NCBI GenBank assembly: GCA_944386975.1
Contig: CALXDC010000015.1
Location: 1 to 49,312 of the forward strand
Source: an uncultured Oscillospiraceae bacterium
GTDB taxonomy: Bacteria; Bacillota; Clostridia; Oscillospirales; Oscillospiraceae
Length of the DNA stretch: 49,312 nt
Direction of reading: 5' to 3'
Under the pieces are notes generated by a model. It worked only from the letters and a program-made list of their open reading frames with translations, did no database searches and was not told the DNA's origin. Shown in pieces: positions 1 through 7,938 of this stretch (position 1 is the first letter of the stretch; each line of letters opens with the position of its first letter). Made by a program: the position numbers and the translations under genes.

Positions 1-96
1 GAGATTACCCGTGTCAACTATGAGCGGGAACTGGCGAAGAAGGAACTTCATCCCCAGCCGGTGCGAGGATTTTTTGACGAGGCAGTTTCCGCCTGA
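1..96 (+). CDS. C-terminal fragment of an unrecognised protein (5' truncated by window edge)
   Basis: An open frame runs from the first base to a TGA at 94-96 and encodes 31 residues rich in charged amino acids (…NYERELAKKELHPQP…). Codon choice is compatible with real coding sequence, but the fragment is too short to assign to a family. It ends about 130 bases before a truncated initiator tRNA, so it could be the end of the integrase of an element inserted at that tRNA. That is position-based inference only; no recombinase motif is visible. Confidence 0.35.
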   Translation, partial: EITRVNYERELAKKELHPQPVRGFFDEAVSA

Positions 97-228
97 CCCA
101 AACCGTGACCCAGACGAGGTCCAGAGCGAACGGAAACAATGGGACAGTCGGTGTGCAACATTCCACTTATCCGGAGCAGAAAGGGGCAAATCGTGCCCTA
201 TGGAGCGGAAAGCATCACGGAGCCGCGT

Positions 229-273
229 CTCATAACCCGGAGGTCGCAGGCTCGAGTCCTGCCGCCGCAACCA
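229..273 (+). other. 3' half of an initiator tRNA(fMet), probable attachment-site scar
   Basis: From the anticodon loop CTCATAA (229-235, anticodon CAT at 231-233) onward the sequence is a normal tRNA 3' half: CCCGG anticodon-stem strand, variable loop, T-arm GCAGG-CTCGAGT-CCTGC (246-262), acceptor strand CGCCGCA (263-269), discriminator A and encoded CCA (271-273). The acceptor strand ends in A72, as in bacterial initiator tRNAs. Upstream bases cannot form the 5' half: no GCGGCG acceptor strand, no D-arm, and CGCGT does not pair properly with CCCGG. This is the expected product of an integrative element recombining inside a tRNA gene. The intact copy would lie outside the window. Confidence 0.75.
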
Positions 274-274
274 G

Positions 275-312
275 AAATCCGCTGAAATCTTGCGATTTCA
301 GCGGATTTATTT
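275..312 (+). terminator. Rho-independent terminator after the tRNA half
   Basis: A perfect 15-bp stem (275-289 with 294-308), 4-base loop TTGC, then TTATTTTG. It lies 1 base after the tRNA CCA, so it was probably the terminator of the original tRNA transcript. Confidence 0.8.
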
Positions 313-339
313 TGCTTTTGTGTGCTTTTAAATACAAAC

Positions 340-384
340 GGCAACTATTCTTTCCAGGCACAGAGATTGGAAAGAATAGTTGCC
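340..384 (-). terminator. Terminator of the PanB-like/SDR operon
   Basis: A perfect 17-bp inverted repeat (340-356 with 368-384) around an 11-base loop, 19 bases past the stop codon of the leftward PanB-like gene. The bases after it on the minus strand are moderately T-rich. Confidence 0.65.
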
Positions 385-403
385 TCAGGGAGAAATTTAT
401 CAA

Positions 404-1285
404 TTAGTACTGCTGCTCCAGCAGGTTCATGAATTTATCCAGCTCTTTCTCGTCCATGCTCCAGCCGTTGTCCGCGGGAGGATAGATGCCGTTTTTGACC
501 TCTTCGTTAAAGGCGGAGGCGCCCTGAATGCAGCTGCCGATCACATTGGCGTAAGTTTTGGCGTGCTGGGACATAGCCTGGGGCGGGATGAACCCAAAGA
601 GGTCGAAGATAACCATCTCAGACCCATCCGCGGCGCCGCCGGCAGCCACAGCCACAACAGGAATCCGCAGATGCTTGGCCACAGCGTTGGTCAGTTCCCG
701 GCTGGTCATCTCGATGGTCATGCCGACCATACCGTTCTCCTGGTACTCATATGCTTTGCGGAATACCTTCATAGCGTCCTCGGCAGTGACGCCCGTGCGG
801 CGGTATCCGCCTACATTGTTGGTCTGCCAACCGGAGAGACAGCCCACATGACCGAATACAGCAATATTGTTGTCCGCCATGGCCTTCAGCACCTCGTTGG
901 TGACGCCCATAGGCATGACACAGTCTGCGCCATCCGCCAGCAGCCGGGCGGCCTCCTGAATGGCGATGGTCTTGTCGGCGTACTGCTGGGTCTGCATAAC
1001 AGCATTCAAGCAGATGTTGGGCGCCATCTTCTTCTGCATTCGAGTCCACCAGTGGATATTCTGTGCACGCATTTCGCTGTTCTCGCCGGGAGCGGTGTAG
1101 CGGACCAGGTCCACGCCGGCCTTCTCACACATCATTGTGAACACAGGGTCCAGGTAGGCGGTGCCCACCATGGAGATCTTCTTGCCCTTATCCTTCATCT
1201 TCTGAAGGTGCCAAACGGTGGTATGCCCCTTCTTCACAGGGGACATAGGGATGTCACTCTTTTTGACGTCTACTTCTACGGCCAT
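404..1285 (-). CDS. PanB-like (ketopantoate hydroxymethyltransferase family) enzyme, divergent
   Basis: 293 aa, a TIM-barrel protein of the PEP mutase/PanB superfamily. The C-terminal half follows PanB closely: FGHVGCL, a GGYRRTG segment (PanB GGYRVQG), IEMTSREL, which carries the glutamate aligned with the PanB catalytic Glu, and IPVVAVAAGG. The N-terminal half differs. The PanB VGDSLGM loop, which supplies a metal-binding Asp, is replaced by YTAPGENSEM, and the second metal Asp region is also changed. It is therefore probably not a true pantothenate-pathway enzyme; panC and panD are absent here. It is cotranscribed 40 nt behind the SDR gene, which suggests an aldol/retro-aldol or related step on an oxo-acid. 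The substrate is unknown. Confidence 0.75.
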   Translation of the reverse strand: MAVEVDVKKSDIPMSPVKKGHTTVWHLQKMKDKGKKISMVGTAYLDPVFTMMCEKAGVDLVRYTAPGENSEMRAQNIHWWTRMQKKMAPNICLNAVMQTQQYADKTIAIQEAARLLADGADCVMPMGVTNEVLKAMADNNIAVFGHVGCLSGWQTNNVGGYRRTGVTAEDAMKVFRKAYEYQENGMVGMTIEMTSRELTNAVAKHLRIPVVAVAAGGAADGSEMVIFDLFGFIPPQAMSQHAKTYANVIGSCIQGASAFNEEVKNGIYPPADNGWSMDEKELDKFMNLLEQQY

Positions 1286-1325
1286 AATTCTTCTCCTTTT
1301 CCGGCAATTGGTTTTATAGGTTCTG

Positions 1326-2273
1326 TCAATCCTTTTTGGGACCGGGGATACAACCCTCCACTGTGAAGCTGAACGGCCTCTCCTGGGTAATCATCAAGGT
1401 GCCGCCGTTCACATCAACGGTCTCACCCTGCATAAAGTTGGCCATCGGCGTACACATGGCGAAAACCACCAATGCCACATCGTCCGGATTCATAGCCAGC
1501 GGCGTGGCGTCCGGAGCGCCTGCCCCGTGGGCGTCGCGGACTGCCTTGTACTCCGGCCCATACAGGGAAAAAGCCTCTGTACCCTCAGTAAATACGCCGG
1601 CACTGAGCATCCCGCCAGGAGCCACGCAGTTTACGTTGATACCATACTGCCGAAGCTCCCCGGACACGGTCTTGGTCATAGCTACTACGCCGGCCTTAGC
1701 CGCCGCGTAGTAGCTGTTCATGCCGATCCCCTTGGGCCCTTCACCCAAATGGGCTGCCGAGGAGATGAATACAATTTTGCCCTTGATCTTATTGGCCACC
1801 ATATAGCGCGCGGCGGCCTGCCCCAGGAAATAGCTGCCCTTCAGATCCGTATCCATAACCCGGTCATACACGTCCTCCGGCAAATCCAAATAGGAGTAGC
1901 TGGACCAGCCCGCCGCGCAGGTGACCAGCACATCCAGTCCGCCGAAGGTGGCCGTGGTGTAATCCACCGCCGCATAGCAAGAGGCTACCTTGGATACGTC
2001 CGTTTGCACCCAACTGACTTCATAGCCCTTGCCCTTGAAATCCTCCAATGCCCGTTTGGCTCTGGCCTCACCACGGGAAGCAATAACTACTTTCGCACCG
2101 GCCTCGCACAACCGGCTTACTACCATGTAACCCAGACCGGAGGCGCCTCCGCTGACCAAAGCCACTTTTCCCTTCATGCAGTTTACAAAAATATCCTGCA
2201 AGGGCGCCGCCTTTGCCGCATTCATGCGGGACAGGGATTCCGGATCAATCTGTCTCTGCTGTGTTTCTGCCAT
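1326..2273 (-). CDS. Short-chain dehydrogenase/reductase (SDR)
   Basis: 315 aa from the ATG at 2273, which has an AAGGAGGG RBS about 6 bases upstream; an in-frame ATG 33 bases earlier lacks a good RBS. Classical SDR fold: cofactor motif SGGASGLG near residue 40, a CAAG stretch in place of NNAG, FISSAAHLG with the catalytic Ser, YYAAAKAG with the Tyr-x3-Lys pair, and NCVAPGGM after it. The protein is longer than the usual 250 aa because of an N-terminal extension and an insertion before the C-terminus. It should reduce or oxidise a hydroxy/keto group with NAD(P)(H). It is the first gene of the leftward pair and faces the LuxR-type gene, so that regulator is the likely controller. Confidence 0.88.
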   Translation of the reverse strand: MAETQQRQIDPESLSRMNAAKAAPLQDIFVNCMKGKVALVSGGASGLGYMVVSRLCEAGAKVVIASRGEARAKRALEDFKGKGYEVSWVQTDVSKVASCYAAVDYTTATFGGLDVLVTCAAGWSSYSYLDLPEDVYDRVMDTDLKGSYFLGQAAARYMVANKIKGKIVFISSAAHLGEGPKGIGMNSYYAAAKAGVVAMTKTVSGELRQYGINVNCVAPGGMLSAGVFTEGTEAFSLYGPEYKAVRDAHGAGAPDATPLAMNPDDVALVVFAMCTPMANFMQGETVDVNGGTLMITQERPFSFTVEGCIPGPKKD

Positions 2274-2359
2274 ATTGTCCCTCCTTGTAAAAATGTATAA
2301 GTACATGCCGTTTTTTTATGTTTCTATTTACATTTTAACAAGGCTGCATTAGAATAAAA

Positions 2360-2410
2360 TACATAAAAATATGTAAAACGCCATGTTTTGGCATACATAA
2401 AATTATGTAT
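2360..2410. promoter_or_regulatory. Two palindromic operator-like sites in the SDR/LuxR intergenic region
   Basis: TACATA-AAAA-TATGTA (2360-2375) and ATACATAA-AA-TTATGTAT (2393-2410) share the half site TACATA/TATGTA. Their centres are 34 bp apart, about three helical turns. A GCCA-TGTTT-TGGC hairpin (2380-2392) lies between them. The surrounding 2307-2463 is very AT-rich compared with the rest of the window. Binding by the adjacent LuxR-type regulator is inference. Confidence 0.6.
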
Positions 2411-2463
2411 TTAGATAGCAGATATCAAACGGCCTTTTGGTGTTTTTTAGAGGATGAAACGCT

Positions 2464-3252
2464 ATGTCTGTGGATACATCAAAAAAACGGATAGAACGGA
2501 TTTATCGGATTTTGCTCCACTGTGGGGCCCAGCGCACGCAGTCCGACTTTTGCAGTCAGCTGGTCAAAGAAATTTCTGAGCTGGTGCCCTATGACCAGGC
2601 CCGGGTCCTGTTTCTGGACACATCGGGAAAAATCTGCGATTCACGGCTCTTTGGTGTCAAGGAGCGGCAGTGGAAGGACTTTCTGTACTACTATGAAAAT
2701 GATCTGGTCCTCAGCAGATATTCACTGAAAGAGCCGATGCGCCTGTCGCAGAATGAGAAGGTATATGCGCAAAACTACTGGTATGATTTGGAGCAACAGG
2801 CGGAGGACAAAAATATCTTTGTGGATGACTATGTGCGCTCCCTTCGGCTCTACCACAGCATGGGCATCGGTCTCAGCGACAGGGAAAACTGCATTCGCAG
2901 TATCATCGTGTTGGATCGGATGCAGGATATCCCTTTCACCTATCAGGAAATCGCGCTGGTCAAGAAGATCCAACCGCTGCTGGAGAACTACCACATTGAC
3001 CTACTGCTGGGGGCGGACGCCGTGCCTGCTCCGCTGCAGTCCTTCAAGCAGGCGTATCTTCTCACCCGGCGGGAGACGGAGATTGTAGCTCTCCTGACAG
3101 ATGGCCTCACGCCGGCTCTTATCAGCCAGCGCCTCAGCATCAGTGTCACTACGGTCTATCGCCATATTGCCAACATCTATCAGAAGTGTCACATTTCGAA
3201 TCGGCAGGAACTGCACAGACTGTTTTTCCGGACAGGAGGTACTCCGTTATGA
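2464..3252 (+). CDS. LuxR-family transcriptional regulator
   Basis: 262 aa. The last ~60 residues form a LuxR (GerE-type) helix-turn-helix: LLTRRETEIVALLTDGLT, SQRLSISVTTVYRHI, then IYQKCHISNRQEL. The N-terminal ~190 residues look like a GAF/PAS-type sensory domain (alternating strands and amphipathic helices) but show no phosphoacceptor receiver motif, so a small-molecule ligand is more likely than phosphorylation. RBS GAGGAT lies just before the ATG. It is transcribed away from the SDR/PanB-like pair, and the two palindromes between them fit local control of that pair. Ligand unknown. Confidence 0.85.
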   Translation: MSVDTSKKRIERIYRILLHCGAQRTQSDFCSQLVKEISELVPYDQARVLFLDTSGKICDSRLFGVKERQWKDFLYYYENDLVLSRYSLKEPMRLSQNEKVYAQNYWYDLEQQAEDKNIFVDDYVRSLRLYHSMGIGLSDRENCIRSIIVLDRMQDIPFTYQEIALVKKIQPLLENYHIDLLLGADAVPAPLQSFKQAYLLTRRETEIVALLTDGLTPALISQRLSISVTTVYRHIANIYQKCHISNRQELHRLFFRTGGTPL

Positions 3253-3596
3253 GTGACAAGCGTGCATACGGGCCAAGCGGGGAAGCCCTATGCTCGATTT
3301 GTATAGAGACATTGCTTCACCGGAAGGATTTGCGGATATAGCGCAAGGCATTGGACGAGTGCGGACAGTATGAAGCTCCTGTTTCTCCCCGGTTTGGTCA
3401 GACGGGAGAAGAGCCCTTTTTACCAGGCTGCCGGCTGCTGTTTCAGCGGGCGCGGCCGCTGGGCGGGTTTCTCTCTGGATTTTTCATTTTGACTACCCGG
3501 CACAGTAAAGAGTGAAAAATCCGGTCCCTTATAAAAAATTCCGACCCACAAAGCGGGCCGGTGCTTGTTGGCCGGGAGCGCAAAGCGCTCCCGGCC
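3253..3596. other. Gene-free decayed stretch with two hairpins
   Basis: No intact gene. One plus-strand frame from about 3263 to 3516 reads as ~84 codons with a single internal TAG and resembles nothing recognised, so it may be the remains of a small gene. A 10-bp inverted repeat GGATTTTTCA/TGAAAAATCC (3477-3486, 3513-3522) could end the LuxR-gene transcript. A 12-bp GC-rich hairpin with an AAA loop (3570-3596) abuts the next element exactly. Confidence 0.5.
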
Positions 3597-4184
3597 TCAG
3601 TCTGTCGAGAAACCCGGTTTATGCATCAAGCATAAGCCGGGTTTCTGGCGTATAGAGGCCAAAGAAGTACAGGTGTGACTGGAGAAAGCTTCTCCTTCCA
3701 CAACCAACAGGCCAGTTTTTTAGGTTCATAGCAGCAAATTTAAGCTTCACCCAGTCGGACACCTGGGCCAAGCCTCTGTACTGGGTATAACGCATGGCAT
3801 GTTTTTCCTTGGCGTCGGCAAAGACCCGCTCAATGGTTTCTTTCCGCTGCTTGTAAAGCCTCTGGTATTTTGGCGTATAGCGGACGTCGTCGGCTAAGTC
3901 CTCATAATCCCTCCAGATATGCCGCTATACCGTTTTGACACAGTCTTTGGAATGGATGCACAGGTGGCGGGTGGGACAGTTGACACAAATGCGAGGATCA
4001 CTGTCATGTATATTTCCAACGGAATCTACGCTTGGCCTGCCGTTGTCTTCACAGTATAACGGTTCCACCATCTCTATCACATTACAATCCATTTTTCCAC
4101 ATTCCAGCATCTTTCTCACCACCTCCTCCATTTTATCTCATCTAAAAAAAGCCCAGCCTAAGCTGAGCTTTTTCGACAGACTGA
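3597..4184 (-). mobile_element. Internally deleted IS1182-like element (588 bp)
   Basis: Bounded by 16-bp terminal inverted repeats, TCAGTCTGTCGAGAAA (3597-3612) and TTTTTCGACAGACTGA (4169-4184), matching at 15 of 16 positions. Inside, on the minus strand, an N-terminal transposase fragment is joined to a C-terminal one with the middle missing. A terminator-like hairpin (4148-4171, 10 bp with one mismatch, T-rich on either strand) lies inside the right end, as is common for IS that block read-through. Each end directly abuts a strong hairpin (3570-3596 and 4185-4208), and no simple direct target duplication is seen. A related end sequence occurs at 19020-19035. Confidence 0.75.
3626..4131 (-). 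pseudogene. Truncated, frameshifted IS1182-family transposase
   Basis: Reading leftward, the N-terminal piece carries EPLYCEDNGRPSVDSV, like the start of IS1182 transposases. It jumps to the Cys-rich CVNCPTRHLC segment, then an in-frame TAG (3925-3927), then the typical C-terminal block RHIWRDYE, ETIERVFADAKEKHAMRYTQ and YRGLAQVSDWVKLKFAAMN. Near 3716-3720 one base is missing from an A-run; restoring it gives the expected end KKLACWLWKEKLSPVTPV…NPAYA and a TGA at 3626-3628. A functional enzyme would be about 450-550 aa. With the catalytic middle gone, a nonsense codon and a frameshift, this copy is dead. Confidence 0.85.
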
Positions 4185-4208
4185 GAGGCGCGGCTTTTGC
4201 CGCGCCTC
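4185..4208 (-). terminator. Hairpin after the DUF4340 gene
   Basis: GAGGCGCGGC-TTTT-GCCGCGCCTC, a perfect 10-bp stem 22 bases past the leftward DUF4340 stop codon. It probably ends the export operon transcript. The bases after it on the minus strand are the conserved TCAGTCTGTCGAAAAA rather than a T-run. Confidence 0.6.
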
Positions 4209-4230
4209 TTTGATCTGTCCGCAAGATCGC

Positions 4231-5646
4231 TTATTGCAGCACGATGGCGTTGACCGCTTCGATAAGATCCACCGCCGCCGGCCGCTCCACCAGGGCCACC
4301 GGCCGGCCGTCCACCTCCGCCAGACAGGTGCTGCCGTCCTGGCGGTACAGCACGATCTCCGCCTGGGGGTGGTTCTCCAGGTCGAAGGTCACCGTCAGCC
4401 GGATTTCCTCCTTCCCGGCGGGGGACGCATCGGTGAACTCCTCCGCTGTCAGGGCCTCCAGGGCGCTCTGAAGCTCGGTCACGTCCAGCTCCTCCTCTCC
4501 GTAGGAGAAGACCCGATCCTCGCCGTCGCCCTCGCTGGTGATGGGATAGGTCTCCCCTTCCAAGGTCACGGTGAGGCCCGTCACATGCTCAAAGTCCCCG
4601 GGCAGGATCTCCTGATGGCGGAGATCGTCGTAGGAGGCGGCCATGAGGGCCTCATAGTCGCTGCCGGAGATCTGGTAGAGGATCTGGGAGTCCCCCACCC
4701 GGGCGTAGGCGGTGATCTCCTCCTCTTCCTCTGTGTCCTCAGTCTCCTCCTCCGTCTGATCCGCCAGGGCCGCCAGCTCCTCCGGGTCCCGGCTGATGGA
4801 GAGGGTCAGGGTGTCGGACACCGTCTCCCCCTCCTCGTCCTCAGAGGTGTAATCCACCGCCACTGTCAGCTCCGGGTCGTCCAGACCGCAGGCGGCGATT
4901 TCCTCCTCCGTGGCGTTGTAGGTCACGTAGTCGGTGAGGTCCAGGCTGGTGATGGAGAGGAGGTAGTCCTCCACCAGGGCGGCGTCCAGGGGTTGGTCCG
5001 CCCCGTCTTGCTCCGTGAAGTACACGTCCTCCTCCCGCCAGGCGGCGGTGTTGTCCTCCTCATAGAAGATCTCATAGTCATCCGCCCCGGTGAAGCGGAT
5101 GGCGCTGATCTGGTCAAAGTAGGGGGTGTCGTCATGCTGGATCATGTCCTCCAGGGTGACGTCGTAGGCGTCCAGGGGATCGGTAGCCGCCAGATAGACG
5201 TTGCCGTCCCCGGTGGAGACGTACCGCTGGGAATCCATGGCGCTGTAGTCCCCTAAGAGAATCTCATAGGTCTCCTCCTCTGTGGCGATTTCAATGGTAC
5301 AGAGGGGATCGGAGAGGCCGTACTGGCCCAGATCCTCCGGCTCCTCGATGGTAAAGGCGGCGGAGAAGGCGGAGAACTGGTCCAAAAGCGCCTCCACCGC
5401 CTCCTCACTCACCGGGAAGGCCTCGTCGCCGTCGTAGAGCCAGGTCCCATCCTTGTGGAAGGCCAGGGAGGTATCCTCATAGTCCCAGGACAGGGTAATC
5501 ACCTGGTCGGCGGGGATCTCCAGCACCACCTCCCCGCTGACCTTGATCTGTTCCTTTTCCTCCTCCATGCGCCACACCACCAGGGTGGCGGCGCAGGCCA
5601 CTGCCAGGACCCCCAGCAGGACCAACAATCGCTTAGACCGCTTCAT
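4231..5646 (-). CDS. DUF4340 domain-containing membrane-anchored protein
   Basis: 471 aa, very acidic. A single N-terminal membrane anchor (about residues 7-25, after KRSKR) is followed by a long extracytoplasmic region containing the repeated strand-rich DUF4340 units (for example WLYDGDEAFPVSEEAVEALL and GLSDPLCTIEIA). DUF4340 proteins are known as partners of GldG-type ABC systems; their biochemical role is not established. The start overlaps the GldG-like stop by 14 bp, so the two are translationally coupled. It is the last gene of the leftward operon. It probably acts outside the membrane with the GldG-like protein; the cargo is unknown. Confidence 0.85.
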   Translation of the reverse strand: MKRSKRLLVLLGVLAVACAATLVVWRMEEEKEQIKVSGEVVLEIPADQVITLSWDYEDTSLAFHKDGTWLYDGDEAFPVSEEAVEALLDQFSAFSAAFTIEEPEDLGQYGLSDPLCTIEIATEEETYEILLGDYSAMDSQRYVSTGDGNVYLAATDPLDAYDVTLEDMIQHDDTPYFDQISAIRFTGADDYEIFYEEDNTAAWREEDVYFTEQDGADQPLDAALVEDYLLSITSLDLTDYVTYNATEEEIAACGLDDPELTVAVDYTSEDEEGETVSDTLTLSISRDPEELAALADQTEEETEDTEEEEEITAYARVGDSQILYQISGSDYEALMAASYDDLRHQEILPGDFEHVTGLTVTLEGETYPITSEGDGEDRVFSYGEEELDVTELQSALEALTAEEFTDASPAGKEEIRLTVTFDLENHPQAEIVLYRQDGSTCLAEVDGRPVALVERPAAVDLIEAVNAIVLQ

Positions 5647-7075
5647 GCTGCAGCCTCCTTCTCCGCACGACGAGATAGATCCCCAGTCCCAGGTACGCCA
5701 ACGGGAAGACCCCGATCATCAGCACCTTCAGGGTGGAGGCGGCGGACTCGGTGATGGAGAGATAATTGTAGTTGAGGGACTTGCTGCGGATGGCCATGGA
5801 GTCGGTCTCCCCGATAAGGGAGGCCACCGCGTTCATGGCCAGATCCCCATTGGCCCCGGAGGAGTAGGCGTTGTAGTTGTTCTCCAGGAAGTCGGAGGAA
5901 GAGAACCAGATCATCTGCCCCTCCCCGGCTTCCACAGACACCGCCAGGGCGAAGGGACCGTCGGTGTCCCCCTCCTCCTTTTCATAGGTGGTAAGAGCGT
6001 AGCCGTCCGCCTTGCTGAAAGCGGTGTCGGAGGTGGTGAGCAGAGCGGTGGCGCTGCTGCTGTCCTCCACCGTCAGGCCCATGGCGATGGGCAGGAGGAC
6101 CTGGTAGTTCTCCTCGATAAGGGGATCGGTGATGTCGCTGGAGGCCATGTCTGCCGCCAGCACGAAGGGCCACTGGAAGAGGTAGTGGTCCCGGTCCTCC
6201 TCCACCACGACGCCCTCCGTGGCGGTGACGCCGTAGTCAGAGAGGAGACTGTAGAGATTGGTGAGGGACCCCTCCTCCAGGGGACCCGCCGCCACAAAGA
6301 GGCTGCCGCCCCCCTCCAGATAGTCCTGGAGCATCTCCTTCTCCTCCTCCGAGATGTCGCTCTCCGGGGCGTAAATCATGACGCAGTCCGCCTCCTCCGG
6401 CACGCCGTCGGAGGTGAGGAGGGAAAAGGAGGTGGTCTCCACGTTCTCCTTCTCCACCTGCTCGGCAAAGGTGGTGGGCAGCTCCGACTCCCCGTGACCT
6501 TCTAAGAGGTAGAGCTGGGGAAACTCCTCGCTGACCACATAGTCGATGGCGGAGGTGATGGCCCCCTCCCCGTCAAAGGAGACGTTGTAGCTGTAGGAGT
6601 AGACGTCCTCCTCCACCACGTAGATGTCATCGTAGGGGATGTAGCGGCTGCGCTCCCCGCTCTCCACGATGAGGCTGTTGTTCATCACCGTCTCATCGGT
6701 GTACTGCTGGGCGAAGGTGGGGTACACGTCCGGGTTCTTCTTCACCACGGAGATGCGGTCGGAGAGGCTGTCGTACTTGTCCAGCAGCTTCTCGATCACG
6801 TCGTCCTCCTCTCCGGACTGGACGATCCAGTAGATGGTCACATCCTGCTGGAGGGCGTTCACCACCACCTTGGTGTTGCTGGTGATGGAGTAGAGCTTGC
6901 TGGCGCTGATATCATACTGGGTATAGGTGCTGGGCAGGGCGGAGACAAAGAGGTTCACCACGATGAGGATAGCCAGCACCACCGCCGTCAGGGCCACGGC
7001 GTAGCCGCCGCCCCGGAAGGCGGAGCGGTTCTGCTCCGTCTGGTGCAGGAGCTTCTGCAGATCCGGCTTGTTCAT
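5633..7075 (-). CDS. GldG-like ABC transporter auxiliary protein
   Basis: 480 aa. One transmembrane helix near residues 23-47, a large extracytoplasmic domain of the GldG/ABC-type auxiliary family (QYDISASKLYSIT near residue 72, then LYLLEGHGESELPTTF and the acidic MIYAPESDISEEEKEML segment), and a second helix near 448-470 ending in RRRRLQHEAV on the inside. In Bacteroidetes GldG belongs to the GldFGA complex; in Clostridia the same arrangement occurs without gliding. Its ATG overlaps the permease stop codon by 1 nt (TGATG), showing coupled translation with the permease. Confidence 0.88.
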   Translation of the reverse strand: MNKPDLQKLLHQTEQNRSAFRGGGYAVALTAVVLAILIVVNLFVSALPSTYTQYDISASKLYSITSNTKVVVNALQQDVTIYWIVQSGEEDDVIEKLLDKYDSLSDRISVVKKNPDVYPTFAQQYTDETVMNNSLIVESGERSRYIPYDDIYVVEEDVYSYSYNVSFDGEGAITSAIDYVVSEEFPQLYLLEGHGESELPTTFAEQVEKENVETTSFSLLTSDGVPEEADCVMIYAPESDISEEEKEMLQDYLEGGGSLFVAAGPLEEGSLTNLYSLLSDYGVTATEGVVVEEDRDHYLFQWPFVLAADMASSDITDPLIEENYQVLLPIAMGLTVEDSSSATALLTTSDTAFSKADGYALTTYEKEEGDTDGPFALAVSVEAGEGQMIWFSSSDFLENNYNAYSSGANGDLAMNAVASLIGETDSMAIRSKSLNYNYLSITESAASTLKVLMIGVFPLAYLGLGIYLVVRRRRLQHEAV

Positions 7076-7938
7076 CAGTTGTACCTCCGTTTCTCCAGGG
7101 ACTGGACGGATAAGAACAGGAAGAACACGATCACCGACAGATAGTAGACCACGGCGGTCATGTCGAAGACCCCGTTGACAAAGGCGTAGAACCGCTCAAA
7201 GAGGGAGAGGGTGGTCATGAGGCTGGGAAGCAGGCTCTCAAAGCTCTCCCCGCCGGTGAAGTAGCACACCACCAGCACCGCCAGCAGCACGGCTCCCACC
7301 CAGTAGCCCAGGCGGTCATTCTTGGTGAGATACTGGATGATCCCCACCAGGGCGATGAGCAGCAGGCCCAGGGCCGCCAGGGTCCCCAGAGCGGAGGCGG
7401 AAACGTACTCCGCCAGACTGACGCTATAGTAGTTGAACAAAATGACGGCAATGCCGATGCCGGCGGCAAAGCCCTGGTTGTCGGTGAGAGAGGAGAGAAA
7501 GACCCCCACGGCAATGAAGGCGGCCCCCAGCAGGAAAAAGGCCAGAAGGGAGCCGTAGGCCGTCAGCAGGTACACATCCCCGTACTGGGCGAAGATCAGG
7601 GGGTAGAGGCAGATCACCGCCAGGGGGATGAGGTACACCGTAAGGAGGGCCAGGTACTTCCCCACCACCACCTGGGTGGTGGTGATGGGCAGGGCGTAGA
7701 GCAGCTGGTCCGTCTTCTGCTTGCGCTCCTCGGCGATGATGCGCATGGTGAGGATGGGGACGATCACTACGAAGATGAGGCAGCCGAAGCTGAGCACCAG
7801 CTCAAAGCTGCTGACGGCCTGCTGGATATTGTACATCAGCGCGCCGATGCCCACGAAGGCCAGCAGAAAGGCCCCGAAGACATAGGCGGTAAGGGAGTGG
7901 AAATAGAGCCTCCACTCGTGGCGGAGCACCGCAGTCAT
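7075..7938 (-). CDS. ABC-2 type permease (GldF-like)
   Basis: 287 aa with about six predicted membrane segments: residues 15-35, 50-72, 95-118, 130-160, 172-197 and 205-225, plus one near the C-terminus. It carries the ABC-2 family feature of a charged cytoplasmic loop (IAEERKQKTDQLLYALPIT) between the second and third helices. The N-terminus MTAVLRHEWRLYF is typical of such permeases. It should form the membrane channel for the ATPase encoded immediately upstream, with which it overlaps by 4 bp (ATGA). Confidence 0.9.
   Translation of the reverse strand: MTAVLRHEWRLYFHSLTAYVFGAFLLAFVGIGALMYNIQQAVSSFELVLSFGCLIFVVIVPILTMRIIAEERKQKTDQLLYALPITTTQVVVGKYLALLTVYLIPLAVICLYPLIFAQYGDVYLLTAYGSLLAFFLLGAAFIAVGVFLSSLTDNQGFAAGIGIAVILFNYYSVSLAEYVSASALGTLAALGLLLIALVGIIQYLTKNDRLGYWVGAVLLAVLVVCYFTGGESFESLLPSLMTTLSLFERFYAFVNGVFDMTAVVYYLSVIVFFLFLSVQSLEKRRYN

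Noticed and set aside
201-273. Complete tRNA gene
   Set aside because: No 5' acceptor strand or D-arm, and the anticodon stem does not pair properly; only the 3' half is tRNA-like.
105-407. 100-codon frame at the left end
   Set aside because: It runs through the tRNA half and two terminator stems, so it is not a plausible gene.
3263-3516. Small gene after the LuxR regulator
   Set aside because: The frame has an internal TAG, no RBS and no similarity that I can see; recorded as decayed sequence only.
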